Part shown: positions 35,827 to 47,632 of the stretch, piece after piece
Layout of the letters: each line of letters begins with the position of its first letter
Numbering within the stretch: position 1 is the stretch's first letter
Assembly: GCF_016583745.1 (NCBI RefSeq)
Contig: NZ_NRRQ01000007.1
Location: 1-64,000, forward strand
Direction of reading: 5' to 3'
DNA length: 64,000 nt
Source of the DNA: Chromatium okenii
Lineage (GTDB): Bacteria > Pseudomonadota > Gammaproteobacteria > Chromatiales > Chromatiaceae
The notes under the pieces: generated by a model
Seen by the model: only the letters and a program-made list of their open reading frames with translations
Told to the model about the DNA's origin: nothing
The model's database searches: none
Made by a program: the position numbers and the translations under genes

Positions 35827-36759
35827 GTGAAAAAAATCACCATTGTTGGTGCCGGTCGCGTCGGTGAAACGACGGCGCAAATTCTGGCAGAAACTGAATT
35901 ATGTCGTGAAATCGCACTATTTGATGTGCGCGAAGATGTTCCCGAAGGTGTGGCGCTGGATATTTTGCAAAGCGCACCTTTTTTTAAGTTTGATGGCGTC
36001 ATTCACGGCAGCAATGATCCGCGCATTTTGCAAGATTCTGATTTAGTGATTATCACCGCCGGTTTTCCGCGCCAACCGGGCATGTCTCGCGCTGACGTGT
36101 TGGAAAGCAACGTGCGCATCATTGATCAAGTGACCGATCACATGCTGGCGTATGCCCCCAACGCGCTGGTGCTGGTGGTTTCCAATCCGGTCGATACGCT
36201 GACGTATCGCGTCGCGCAGCGCACTGGCTGGGGACGAGCGCGGGTATTTGGTCAAGCTGGCGTGTTGGATGCGTCGCGGATGGCGAGTTTTATCGCGCAG
36301 GAAACTGGTTTTTCGACCCGCGACATCACCACGCTGGTGCTCGGCGGACACGGCGACACGATGGTGCCAGTGACGCGCTTTTGTACGATCAATGGCGTAC
36401 CGATTGCGCACTTTTTATCGGAAGAGCGGATCGCCGCCATCGTCGAACGCACCCGCAAAGGCGGCGCAGAAATTCTCGCTTTGCGTAAAAATTCAAGTGC
36501 TTATGACGCTCCCGGCGCGGCAGTGGCCACGATGGTTGACGCCATCGTCAATTATCGCCGCCGCGTGCTGCCCTGCGTCGCCCTGCTCGACGGCGAATAC
36601 GGCGAGCGCGATTTAGCGATGGGCGTGCCGTGCATTTTAAGCGCACACGGCATTGAATCCATTGTGGAATTAGAGCTGAATGCCGCCGAACACGCCGACT
36701 TCGCCCAATCAGCGCAGGCAGTGCGAGCCGACATCGAACGGCTGCGCGACCTGAGTTAA
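35827..36759 (+). CDS. mdh: Malate dehydrogenase (LDH-like type)
   Basis: Interconverts malate and oxaloacetate with NAD in the TCA cycle. GTG 35827 is chosen: AAGG lies 11 bases upstream, and the protein then begins VKKITIVGAGRVG, as the family does, giving 310 residues. An open frame upstream to 35731 does not resemble the family. Seen are the GAGRVG dinucleotide motif, the substrate loop FPRQPGMSR whose Arg selects malate over lactate, and the catalytic His in GGHGDTMVP. It is the LDH-like group, different from the E. coli enzyme. Confidence 0.95.
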   Translation: MKKITIVGAGRVGETTAQILAETELCREIALFDVREDVPEGVALDILQSAPFFKFDGVIHGSNDPRILQDSDLVIITAGFPRQPGMSRADVLESNVRIIDQVTDHMLAYAPNALVLVVSNPVDTLTYRVAQRTGWGRARVFGQAGVLDASRMASFIAQETGFSTRDITTLVLGGHGDTMVPVTRFCTINGVPIAHFLSEERIAAIVERTRKGGAEILALRKNSSAYDAPGAAVATMVDAIVNYRRRVLPCVALLDGEYGERDLAMGVPCILSAHGIESIVELELNAAEHADFAQSAQAVRADIERLRDLS

Positions 36760-36767
36760 TCCAACTG

Positions 36768-36791
36768 GCGCGGCAGACCACCTTGCCGCGC
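36768..36791 (+). terminator. GC-rich hairpin downstream of mdh
   Basis: GCGCGGCA (36768-36775) pairs with TGCCGCGC (36784-36791) over an 8-base loop. Only TT follows, so it is a weak intrinsic terminator or a 3'-end stabiliser. The remaining 180 bases to pilM show no other clear feature. Confidence 0.5.
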
Positions 36792-36969
36792 TTCAGCTCG
36801 CAATCCTTTGAAATACAATCGTTTTTTGCAGCGCGGCATCATGTTGTCGCGCCAATTCCCCCGCATTTCAGTTCAAGCAACCTAGCGAAATCACTCAAAT
36901 TTGTTATCTTTGAGCCACATGCTTGGCGACAACTTTTGACGGCGCTGTCACCGTCTCAGCGAGAACACC

Positions 36970-38052
36970 ATGTTTGGATTTGGGCGCAAAAATAATCCCC
37001 TTCTCGGCATCGACATCAGCTCCACCGCAATTAAAGTTATTGAACTTTCTTATAAACCGAATAAAGCCAATTCAACGGCGAGTCAATATCGTTTAGAACA
37101 TTTTGCGATTGAACCCTTGCCGTTTAATGCGGTTGCTGAAAAAAAGATTGTTGATCCTGAAATTGTCGGGCAATGCGTGCGCAAAGCCGTGATTCAATCT
37201 GGCACCAAAACCAAACGTGTCGCCATTGCCGTCACCGGCACCACCGTGATTACTAAAGTCATTTCCCTTTCTGCGAATTTGACCGATGCTGAAATGGAAA
37301 GTCAAATTCAAATTGAAGCCGATCAATATATTCCGCACCCGCTTGAAGAAGTCAATTTAGATTTTGATGTCATTGGGCCAACGCCAAATAATCCGGCGCT
37401 AGTCGATGTGTTATTAGCAGCCTCGCGCCGTGAAAATGTCGATGATCGGGTGGCGGTGTTAGAAATTGCGGGTTTATTGGCAACGGTTGTTGATATTGAA
37501 GCCTACGCGATGGAAAATGCCTGTTCTTTGCTGATTGAGCAAGGTGATCGCGCTATTGTCGCAGTCGTTGATATTGGTGCCGCCAATACCATGCTATATG
37601 TCATCAATCAGGGACAGATTATTTATACGCGGGAGCAAAACTTTGGCGGACAGAATTTGAAAGATGATTTACAACGCCGTTTAGGAATTTCGCGTGAAGA
37701 CGCCACGCAAAAAATTCTGGATGGTGATTTGACGGAACCGCTCGAAAAAGAAGCCTTAGATGCTTTCAAAGAATCACTCTCGCAACAAATTGGTCGCGCT
37801 CTCCAATTCTTTTATTCGGGTACCACGTTTAATCATGTTGACCGCGTGATCTTAGCGGGAGGATCAGCGAGTTTGCCGCGAATTGATGTGTTTATGGAAG
37901 AACGCTTAAAACTTCCCACCAGTATTGCCAATCCTTTTGCGCAAATGCCATTAGCACCACAGATCAATGCCAAAGAATTATTATTTGAAGCACCCTGTCT
38001 GGTAGTTGCTGTTGGTTTAGCATTACGCAGCTTTGATCCACCGCGAGGATAA
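36970..38052 (+). CDS. pilM: Type IV pilus assembly protein PilM
   Basis: 360 residues, actin-like ATPase fold of the inner-membrane alignment complex. It starts MFGFGRKNNPLLGIDISSTAIKV, with phosphate-loop residues GIDISS, and has VVDIGAANTMLYV and LAGGSASLPRID as the further nucleotide-binding loops. It is cytoplasmic and binds the N-terminal tail of PilN. It is the first gene of pilMNOPQ. In Pseudomonas the operon lies next to ponA; here mdh precedes it. Confidence 0.96.
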   Translation: MFGFGRKNNPLLGIDISSTAIKVIELSYKPNKANSTASQYRLEHFAIEPLPFNAVAEKKIVDPEIVGQCVRKAVIQSGTKTKRVAIAVTGTTVITKVISLSANLTDAEMESQIQIEADQYIPHPLEEVNLDFDVIGPTPNNPALVDVLLAASRRENVDDRVAVLEIAGLLATVVDIEAYAMENACSLLIEQGDRAIVAVVDIGAANTMLYVINQGQIIYTREQNFGGQNLKDDLQRRLGISREDATQKILDGDLTEPLEKEALDAFKESLSQQIGRALQFFYSGTTFNHVDRVILAGGSASLPRIDVFMEERLKLPTSIANPFAQMPLAPQINAKELLFEAPCLVVAVGLALRSFDPPRG

Positions 38053-38058
38053 CAGCAA

Positions 38059-38658
38059 GTGGCACGCATTAATCTTCTTCCTTGGCGTGAAGCGGCGCGA
38101 CAACAACGCCAGCAAGAGTTTTTAATTGCTGGTGGGATCGCGCTGGGAATCAGTTTAGTTATTGCGCTATTTGTGCATCTATTTATTGAAGGACAAATCA
38201 GTAATCAATTGGGGCTGAACGATTATCTCACTGCTGAAATCGCCAAGCTGGATATCCAAATCAAAGAAATTAAAGATTTAGAAAAAACGAAAGAAGACCT
38301 CACCTCGCGGATGGAGGTGATTCAGCAACGGCAAAAAAGTCGCCCGGAAATTGTACGGTTGTTTGATGAATTAGTCACCGCACTGCCAGAAGGCGTGTAT
38401 CTCACGTTATTGCAGCAAACTGGTTATAGTGTGCGCTTAGAAGGACGCGCCCAATCAAATGCGAGGGTGTCAGCGTTTATGCGTAAAATTGAAACGTCAC
38501 AAGCGATTGGCAAACCGCGCTTATTGTTAATTGAAAACAAAGATAAAACGGACACGGGATTGAGCCATTTTAGCTTAACTTTTAGTCAAATCACTTCCGC
38601 CGATGAAGAAGAGAATAAAAAGACTAAAAAGCCTGCTGCTAAAGCCGCTGCAAAATAA
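38059..38658 (+). CDS. pilN: Type IV pilus assembly protein PilN
   Basis: 199 residues, starting with GTG 38059 with GAGGA 10 bases upstream. The cytoplasmic tail ARINLLPWREAARQQRQQEF contains the conserved PilM-binding INLLPWR motif. One membrane helix (about 25-45) is followed by a coiled coil and a ferredoxin-like periplasmic domain, ending in a Lys/Ala-rich tail. It pairs with PilO in the inner membrane. Confidence 0.95.
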   Translation: MARINLLPWREAARQQRQQEFLIAGGIALGISLVIALFVHLFIEGQISNQLGLNDYLTAEIAKLDIQIKEIKDLEKTKEDLTSRMEVIQQRQKSRPEIVRLFDELVTALPEGVYLTLLQQTGYSVRLEGRAQSNARVSAFMRKIETSQAIGKPRLLLIENKDKTDTGLSHFSLTFSQITSADEEENKKTKKPAAKAAAK

Positions 38659-38690
38659 CGTTACATTCACCATTATTATGGCGTCTCGTC

Positions 38691-39320
38691 ATGGATTTGA
38701 ATGACATTGATTTTAACGATCTTGATCTCAGCGGTTTTGGTGAGTGGCCAATTCCGGTAAAGGCAGTCACCATTTTGATTGCCTGCATCGCGCTGGGTGG
38801 TTTGGCGTACTATTTTGACAGCCAAGAACAACTGCTGCGTTTAGAACAAGCGCAAGAAAAAGAAACGGAATTGCGCTCGCAATTTGAAGCCAAACAAAGC
38901 AAAGCTGCCAATCTGGATGCGTATCGCCAACAGCTTGCAGAAATGCAGGAATCTTTTGGGGCGATGTTGCGGCAATTACCTGATAAAACTGAAGTTGCCT
39001 CGCTGTTAGTTGATGTCTCACAAACTGGATTGGCAAATGGCTTGAAATTTGAACTCTTTCAGCCGCGTGACGAATTAGTGAAAGAGTTTTATGCCGAATT
39101 GCCAATTGATATTCGCGTGACCGGCAATTATCACGATTTTGGGCGGTTTATTAGCGGGTTGGCAGCATTGCCGCGTATTGTCACCGTCCATGACGTTAAA
39201 ATTATTGCGGCGGCGGTAAAATCGGCCACTGAAGCCAAAAAAACGCCGAATCCTATTCCCCAATTAACCCTTGAGGCGACAGTCAAGACGTATCGTTATC
39301 TTGAGGAGAGTGGCAAATGA
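38691..39320 (+). CDS. pilO: Type IV pilus assembly protein PilO
   Basis: 209 residues. A short cytoplasmic acidic segment (DLNDIDFNDLDLS) and one membrane helix (about 24-43) precede a coiled coil and the ferredoxin-like domain with FELFQPRDE and RVTGNYHDFGRFISGLAALPRIV, the best conserved parts of PilO. It forms a heterodimer with PilN and bridges to PilP. It overlaps pilP by four bases (ATGA). Confidence 0.95.
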   Translation: MDLNDIDFNDLDLSGFGEWPIPVKAVTILIACIALGGLAYYFDSQEQLLRLEQAQEKETELRSQFEAKQSKAANLDAYRQQLAEMQESFGAMLRQLPDKTEVASLLVDVSQTGLANGLKFELFQPRDELVKEFYAELPIDIRVTGNYHDFGRFISGLAALPRIVTVHDVKIIAAAVKSATEAKKTPNPIPQLTLEATVKTYRYLEESGK

Positions 39321-39872
39321 TGCGCCGTTGTCTATGGTTAGGGTCGATTGTGGCATTCTGTGTCATACCACTGTTTGGTTGTAGTAATAGTGATATGACG
39401 ACATTAGAAAGCTATACGCAGGAAGTGAAACAGCGCAAACCACGACCGATTGCGCCCTTGCCAGAAATTAAACCCATTGAGACCTTTGTGTATACGCCGG
39501 GTGAGCGGCGCGATCCCTTTGTTCCAGACGCGCAGGCAATGCCAGTTGAAGAAGAAAAACCCATTGAAAGCGAATTGGCACCTGATCCAAATCGTCGCAA
39601 AGAAGAATTAGAAAATGTGCCGCTAGATTCATTACAGATGGTTGGAACTCTTAGCCTTGAAAGTAACAACATAATTTTGGGAATTATCCGAACAAAGTGC
39701 GGAACCGTTCACACTGTAAAAGTGAATAACTACTTGGGATTGAATAACGGTCAAATTATCAGCATCACTGAGACTGAGATACAAATAAGGGAAATCGTTG
39801 CTGACATACCAGGTCAATGGCAAGAACGAGCTGCTGCTCTTTCATTAAGCGAATCAATTGAGGATAAAAAAA

Positions 39873-39889
<17 letters not shown>
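39317..39889 (+). CDS. pilP: Type IV pilus lipoprotein PilP
   Basis: 190 residues. The signal peptide ends in a lipobox, LFGC, followed by a long proline-rich linker, then the small beta domain with RRDPF and LDSLQMVGTL, typical of PilP. It connects PilNO to the secretin PilQ across the periplasm. Translational coupling to pilO by ATGA; its 3' end overlaps pilQ by 17 bases. Confidence 0.95.
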
Positions 39890-43288
<3,399 letters not shown>

Positions 43289-43330
43289 CGCGCCAGCCGC
43301 TTTTTCATTCTGTCATTCTGACTTGTTCCG

Positions 43331-43591
43331 ATGCCTCAAATCACTCTGTACACCACCTTGATTTGCCCATATTGCCACCGCGCTAAACGGCTGCTGAAAC
43401 GCAAAGGCGTTGTTTTTCAAGAGATTGCGGTTGATCGTGATCCGGCGCAATTTGACATCATGGTCAACCGCAGCCGCCGTTACACCGTGCCGCAGATTTT
43501 CATTGATGATCGCGCCATCGGCGGTTATGACGATCTGGCGCTGCTCGACGAACGCGGCGAACTCGACGCACTGCTGGAGCTGACGCGATGA
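43331..43591 (+). CDS. grxC: Glutaredoxin 3
   Basis: 86 residues. The redox motif CPYC is at Cys12-Cys15, and the glutathione-binding parts are YTVPQIFID and GGYDDL. It is a cytoplasmic dithiol glutaredoxin that reduces disulfides with glutathione. Its stop overlaps the hslR start by four bases (ATGA). Confidence 0.96.
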   Translation: MPQITLYTTLICPYCHRAKRLLKRKGVVFQEIAVDRDPAQFDIMVNRSRRYTVPQIFIDDRAIGGYDDLALLDERGELDALLELTR

Positions 43592-43986
43592 ACGCAGCGA
43601 GTGAATTAACCGAATTGCGTTTAGATAAATGGCTGTGGGCGGCGCGGTTTTTCAAAACGCGCCCGCTGGCGGTGGAGGCGATTAACGGCGGCAAAATTCA
43701 GGTCAACGGGCAGCGTGCGAAACCGAGCCACAGCGTGCGAGCGGGACAACAGTTGACAATTCATAAAGATAGCTTGATTTGGGACATCGAGGTGCTGGCG
43801 CTCAATCGTCAGCGGCGACCGGCGAGCGAGGCGGCGTTGTTGTATCGGGAAGAGGAGGCGAGTCGGGAACGGCGAGCGGCGGCGATGCAGGAACGGCGTG
43901 ATCTAGGCAGCGGTGACGCGACTAAACCGAATAAACGCGAGCGGCGCTTAATTCAACAATTTACGGGACGCGGTGAGACGAATTGA
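43588..43986 (+). CDS. hslR: Ribosome-associated heat shock protein Hsp15 (S4 domain)
   Basis: 132 residues. The S4 domain spans about 8-70 with LRLDKWLWAARFFKTR and GKIQVNGQRAKPSHSV. The basic C-terminal tail (RERRAAAMQERRDL ... KPNKRERRLIQ) is typical of Hsp15. In E. coli it rescues stalled 50S subunits carrying peptidyl-tRNA. Translationally coupled to grxC; the following SDR gene starts 5 bases after its stop. Confidence 0.94.
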   Translation: MNAASELTELRLDKWLWAARFFKTRPLAVEAINGGKIQVNGQRAKPSHSVRAGQQLTIHKDSLIWDIEVLALNRQRRPASEAALLYREEEASRERRAAAMQERRDLGSGDATKPNKRERRLIQQFTGRGETN

Positions 43987-43991
43987 CGGCA

Positions 43992-44882
43992 ATGGTGACC
44001 ATGAACGGTAAAACTGCGTTGATTACTGGCGCAAATTCGGGTTTAGGCAAGGCGTTGGCGCTGGCGTTGGCGCACGAGGGCTGGCGCGTCGGGCTGGTTG
44101 CGCGGAACGCGGAACGCGGCGCGGCGGCAATGGCGGAGATCGCGGCTGCCACCGGCAATCAGGAGTTGCATTTATTCGTCGCAGATTTGGTGGAGCAGAC
44201 GGAGATTCACCGCTTGGCTGCCGAGGTCAACGCGCAGTTTGCGCAGTTACATCTACTTATTAACAACGCGGCAACTGCGTATCCGACGCGCCAGCTCAGT
44301 TCTGATGGGATTGAATGCGCATTGGCGGTGAATCATTTAGCGCCATTTTTATTAACGCATTTATTATTGGAACGCCTCAAAGCCAGTGCGCCAGCGCGAA
44401 TTGTGACGGTTGGCACGCGAATGAATACGGCGCTGGAATTCAATGATTTGCAGTGGGAGCGGCGGCGCTATCGGCAACAGCAGGCGTATGGGCAATCGAA
44501 GCTCGGCAATCTGCATTTCACGTTCGAGCTGGCGCGACGATTGGACGGCAGCGGAGTGACGGCAAATTGCGTGTTTCCGGGTGTATTTCGCTCAAATCTC
44601 GGCGGCACCGATGGAGCGCAGGGTTGGTTTTGGACGTTGGTTGCAGCGGTGTTGGGCTGGGCGCTACCAACGCCAGAGCAGGCGGCGCTGCGGGTGTTGT
44701 TTGTGGCCACTCATCCGCTGGTGGGCGGAATCAGTGGCACTTATTTTGGGAATCGCAAACCGTTGCGAGCACCGGCGCAGGCACTGGATGTGCGTGCCAA
44801 TCGGCAATTATGGCGAGCCAGTGAAATGCTGACCGGCATCTTGCCGTTGGCACCCGGTCCTCTGCGCCAGCTCAGGCCATGA
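43992..44882 (+). CDS. Short-chain dehydrogenase/reductase, retinol-dehydrogenase-like
   Basis: 296 residues from ATG 43992 (ATG 44001 is possible). The cofactor motif TGANSGLGKA, the structural NNAATAY and the catalytic YGQSKLGN with Tyr and Lys are present. The C-terminal half matches the RDH/WW-oxidoreductase-like group of SDRs. It probably uses NADP (basic residue after the second strand, ARNAERG). Substrate unknown. Its 3' end overlaps the convergent EF-hand gene by 11 bases. Confidence 0.88.
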   Translation: MVTMNGKTALITGANSGLGKALALALAHEGWRVGLVARNAERGAAAMAEIAAATGNQELHLFVADLVEQTEIHRLAAEVNAQFAQLHLLINNAATAYPTRQLSSDGIECALAVNHLAPFLLTHLLLERLKASAPARIVTVGTRMNTALEFNDLQWERRRYRQQQAYGQSKLGNLHFTFELARRLDGSGVTANCVFPGVFRSNLGGTDGAQGWFWTLVAAVLGWALPTPEQAALRVLFVATHPLVGGISGTYFGNRKPLRAPAQALDVRANRQLWRASEMLTGILPLAPGPLRQLRP

Positions 44883-45594
44883 CGGACAGCCCGGTTTGAT
44901 AAGTAGAGGAAATGCCGGCGCGAGACTGTTGTTGCGCCGGTTGTGTCTGCCCATACGCATCCATCAATTGCATGATGCGCTGTTGCAACGCATCCCCAGT
45001 GCTTTTACTGCTACCAGTTGTTGTCGCAGCGGTGGTCGCGGTCGTCGTGACAGTTGTTGCTTCATCAGTCGCAGCGGTTGCTGTCGTTGTGGACTCGGTT
45101 TGGCTGGTTTGCAAAATCGCTGCTAACGATTCTGCCGCACTGACGACGCCATCACCATTGGTATCGCTTGGATCAAGCAACGTTGCTGCCGTCGTGGTAT
45201 CCGCTGACTCAGCAGGAGGTGGCGGCGGGGGTGGGCCACCGGGACCGCCCGGTCCGCCTGGACCACCCGGTCCGGCACCACCCGGACCGCCCATGCCCTG
45301 AGCATATTGAGCGCCATCCGCCAAATTTTGCAGAGCGCCCGCAATTTCCTCGGCAGTTGCTTGCCCATCCTTGTTGCCATCAAAGGCAGAAAACACTTCC
45401 TCCGCATTCTGCACCGCCGACGTGCTATCGGTTGCAGTTTGCGCAAAAGCAGCTTGCAAATCAGTTACTTCAAGATAACCCTTCTTTTGAGTATCCAGAT
45501 TTGCCACGAGGGTTTCGGCTGCTTTCAACGGGTCTGGGCGTTGTATTCGCGCCAGATTAGGCATCATTGATGCGCCACTAATTGCATTAACCAT
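44872..45594 (-). CDS. EF-hand protein with Gly-Pro linker
   Basis: 240 residues from ATG 45594, preceded by GGAGG at 5 bases. There are three EF-hand-like loops: a degenerate one, DTQKKGYLEVTD; a canonical one, DGNKDGQATAEE; and another canonical one, DTNGDGVVSAAE. Between the second and third lies a collagen-like Gly-Gly-Pro run ending in seven prolines. The C-terminal part is Thr/Ala/Ser-rich, then LQQRIMQLMDAYGQTQPAQQQ and the end TGLSVMA. No signal peptide is seen. Similar unnamed EF-hand proteins occur in other proteobacteria; calcium binding is likely, function unknown. Confidence 0.82.
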   Translation of the reverse strand: MVNAISGASMMPNLARIQRPDPLKAAETLVANLDTQKKGYLEVTDLQAAFAQTATDSTSAVQNAEEVFSAFDGNKDGQATAEEIAGALQNLADGAQYAQGMGGPGGAGPGGPGGPGGPGGPPPPPPPAESADTTTAATLLDPSDTNGDGVVSAAESLAAILQTSQTESTTTATAATDEATTVTTTATTAATTTGSSKSTGDALQQRIMQLMDAYGQTQPAQQQSRAGISSTYQTGLSVMA

Positions 45595-45682
45595 TACAAC
45601 CTCCGTATTCACATAAATAAAACTGAGCGCAATTTTCGCTCATACCAACAGTGTATTCCTCAGTATAGAACACACTCCCATT

Positions 45683-45997
45683 TTACGCTTCACAAGGTGG
45701 ACGATAATTCGGGTCTTTGGGATTAAGAAAAATGAAATGAAATTGCCCCGGTTCAATTTCCACATAATCCATCGTCGCTTGATCGAGTAATGGCACCTGC
45801 TCCGGCGTCATCACCACCGCAATCCCTTCACAAGTCAAGCGAATATCATCCTCAGTGTATTCATCAAAGCCCATACGATACACAATTTCTCCATCTGGCT
45901 GCTGGGCTGCTGCCAACCGCAATGACATTCCCTCAGTGCCGCCCTGATGTGCCGCTTTCAATACCTGCGCGGCAGCAGTTGCTGTGAGCTTAAACAT
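45683..45997 (-). CDS. HesB/IscA-fold protein lacking the usual cluster cysteines
   Basis: 104 residues with the A-type carrier fold: FKLTATAAAQVLKAA at the start, a middle GFDEYTEDDI, and an ending FLNPKDPNYRPPCEA. A-type carriers bind Fe-S through one Cys near residue 35 and a CGC motif near the end. Here the first position is within AAAQQPDG without Cys, and only one Cys (102) stands at the end, with another at 56. It therefore probably does not carry a cluster in the usual way. The ATG follows AAGGG. Function unknown. Confidence 0.8.
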   Translation of the reverse strand: MFKLTATAAAQVLKAAHQGGTEGMSLRLAAAQQPDGEIVYRMGFDEYTEDDIRLTCEGIAVVMTPEQVPLLDQATMDYVEIEPGQFHFIFLNPKDPNYRPPCEA

Positions 45998-46227
45998 TGC
46001 AAACCCTTATCTGTTGATGATCAAGTGACGAGAAATTATGCCACGCTTTGTGCAGTACTTGCGCTAAACGCCAGCATCTGCGCCCGGCAGTTTCAACTGA
46101 CAACTTGTTGGCGGTCGAAAGCACTATCAAGGTAAGAGTTGACGATCTTGGTAACAACCTAGATACTCGCTGACGCAAGAGAATGATAAAAATACGGTTT
46201 AGTATCACCAACGAGGGGGTTTTATTG

Positions 46228-47553
46228 ATGATTCGGCGCACATTCACTTCCAGCGTATTGCTATTCGCGTTTCTATTGAGTCCCAGCGTATTCGCGGCTG
46301 GGTTTTCACCGTTTATTCAAATCGCAACCGTGCCAGCCGTATGGAAAAACGGCAAGGTAGATGCGGCTGCAACCTATAAACGAGCGGCTGATATTGCATT
46401 CACGATTGCTGCTTTTGTGGTTAAAAAAGATGAAGCAGTATTAGGCTTATCAGAGAGCAATTGGGTATTAGGTGGCGTGGCAGAAAGTGCAACCATTAAA
46501 GATGCTGACATTAAAGCAGCTATTTTAGATGTCCCCACCACTCTACCCATCAATCCCAATCTTGCCGTTTCAGCAACCAATACCAAAAAGATCAACATTC
46601 TCGAAGTCTGCAATCAGGTGTTTGCGAGTAAAGCATTGGGCGTCACTCCGGTAGTTGGCACCACTCATGTCGCCAATGGTCATTTACATGCCACCGCTTT
46701 ACCTTGTGAAATTGCAATCTACGCAGATGAATACGATATTAAAATTGAAATGCTGAATGCCGAAGCAATTTTCAGTTTATTCTTTACTGATGTGTTATTC
46801 AGTAAACAGATGCAAAACCAAGCCTTCGCAACAGAACTGCAAAAGTTGCCAGCGCAAGTCAACGCCGAATTGCCAGCCATTGTTTATCGGGCGCTCACCG
46901 ATGCAAAAATTGCCTATTTAGCGGATGATTGGTCTAAAGGACCTTGGTTTAGTGATGAATGGGATATGGTACGCGCTTTGTTATCAACGCCCATGAATTC
47001 ACCTTATGTGCATTTCACTTATACCAAAGCGGATGGCAAGGTCTTTTCAGATGATGACGTGCTGACGATTGCAAAAACAATTATTGCCACCTTAACTGTG
47101 AACGGTACTGCCAGCGCGGGCATTCATGATGTTGCATTAGAGGCGCAATTGAGCACTGGTTCACAATGGCGGTCAGCGCGTCCTGCTCCATTATCATTAC
47201 CCGGTGGAATTAAACTGATTGAAGGTTGTTCACCACTGTATGCAAAACAGGCGCTGACCACTGGTTTTTATCATGCCACCGCTTTGCCGTGTGAATTGGC
47301 AGTAATGAAAACTGCGGATAGCAAGCAGCTTTTAATTAGCTTCCTTGATCCGCATTTTATGTTTAACGCTTTGTTTTCAGATGCTTTTGCGCGGATGACG
47401 GAAGAGCAATTGACCGCCTTTGCAACGCTGCCAGATGTGGTTTTAGCTGATTTGCAGACTATTGTAGATTATGCGTTAAACGAGAAATTGCCAGCCAAAG
47501 GAATTGAATTAACAGCGCCAGTATCCTTCTATTACGACATGCTGCCGTTCTGA
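46228..47553 (+). CDS. Secreted protein with two DUF302-like domains
   Basis: 441 residues from ATG 46228, with GAGGGGG 8 bases upstream; an upstream in-frame ATG at 46183 would put a charged stretch before the signal peptide (to VFAA). Two related units each have a Cys before a Tyr/Phe-Ala-Ala-Leu stretch and an ALPCE(I/L)A motif: Cys128 with Cys160, and Cys334 with Cys355. Each is followed by a Phe-rich FxFxALFxD segment, the DUF302 layout. It is a tandem duplication within one chain and likely periplasmic. DUF302 has no firmly known function, so none is assigned. Confidence 0.75.
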   Translation: MIRRTFTSSVLLFAFLLSPSVFAAGFSPFIQIATVPAVWKNGKVDAAATYKRAADIAFTIAAFVVKKDEAVLGLSESNWVLGGVAESATIKDADIKAAILDVPTTLPINPNLAVSATNTKKINILEVCNQVFASKALGVTPVVGTTHVANGHLHATALPCEIAIYADEYDIKIEMLNAEAIFSLFFTDVLFSKQMQNQAFATELQKLPAQVNAELPAIVYRALTDAKIAYLADDWSKGPWFSDEWDMVRALLSTPMNSPYVHFTYTKADGKVFSDDDVLTIAKTIIATLTVNGTASAGIHDVALEAQLSTGSQWRSARPAPLSLPGGIKLIEGCSPLYAKQALTTGFYHATALPCELAVMKTADSKQLLISFLDPHFMFNALFSDAFARMTEEQLTAFATLPDVVLADLQTIVDYALNEKLPAKGIELTAPVSFYYDMLPF

Positions 47554-47576
47554 CCGTCGCGCAAAATTTTGCCAAT

Positions 47577-47604
47577 AAAAAACACGCTGCGGCGTGTTTT
47601 TTTT
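47577..47604. terminator. Bidirectional rho-independent terminator
   Basis: AACACGC (47581-47587) pairs with GCGTGTT (47592-47598), flanked by an A-run on the left and T8 on the right. It can stop both the tandem-DUF302 gene and the leftward flagellar operon ending at flgL. Confidence 0.9.
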
Positions 47605-47632
47605 CTCCAGAGAGCGGGGCAGTTGCTTGAAA

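Noticed and set aside
45180-45300. GC-rich repeat of GGNCCN units
   Set aside because: It encodes the Gly-Pro linker of the EF-hand protein in an intact frame, so it is coding low complexity and not a mobile or regulatory repeat.
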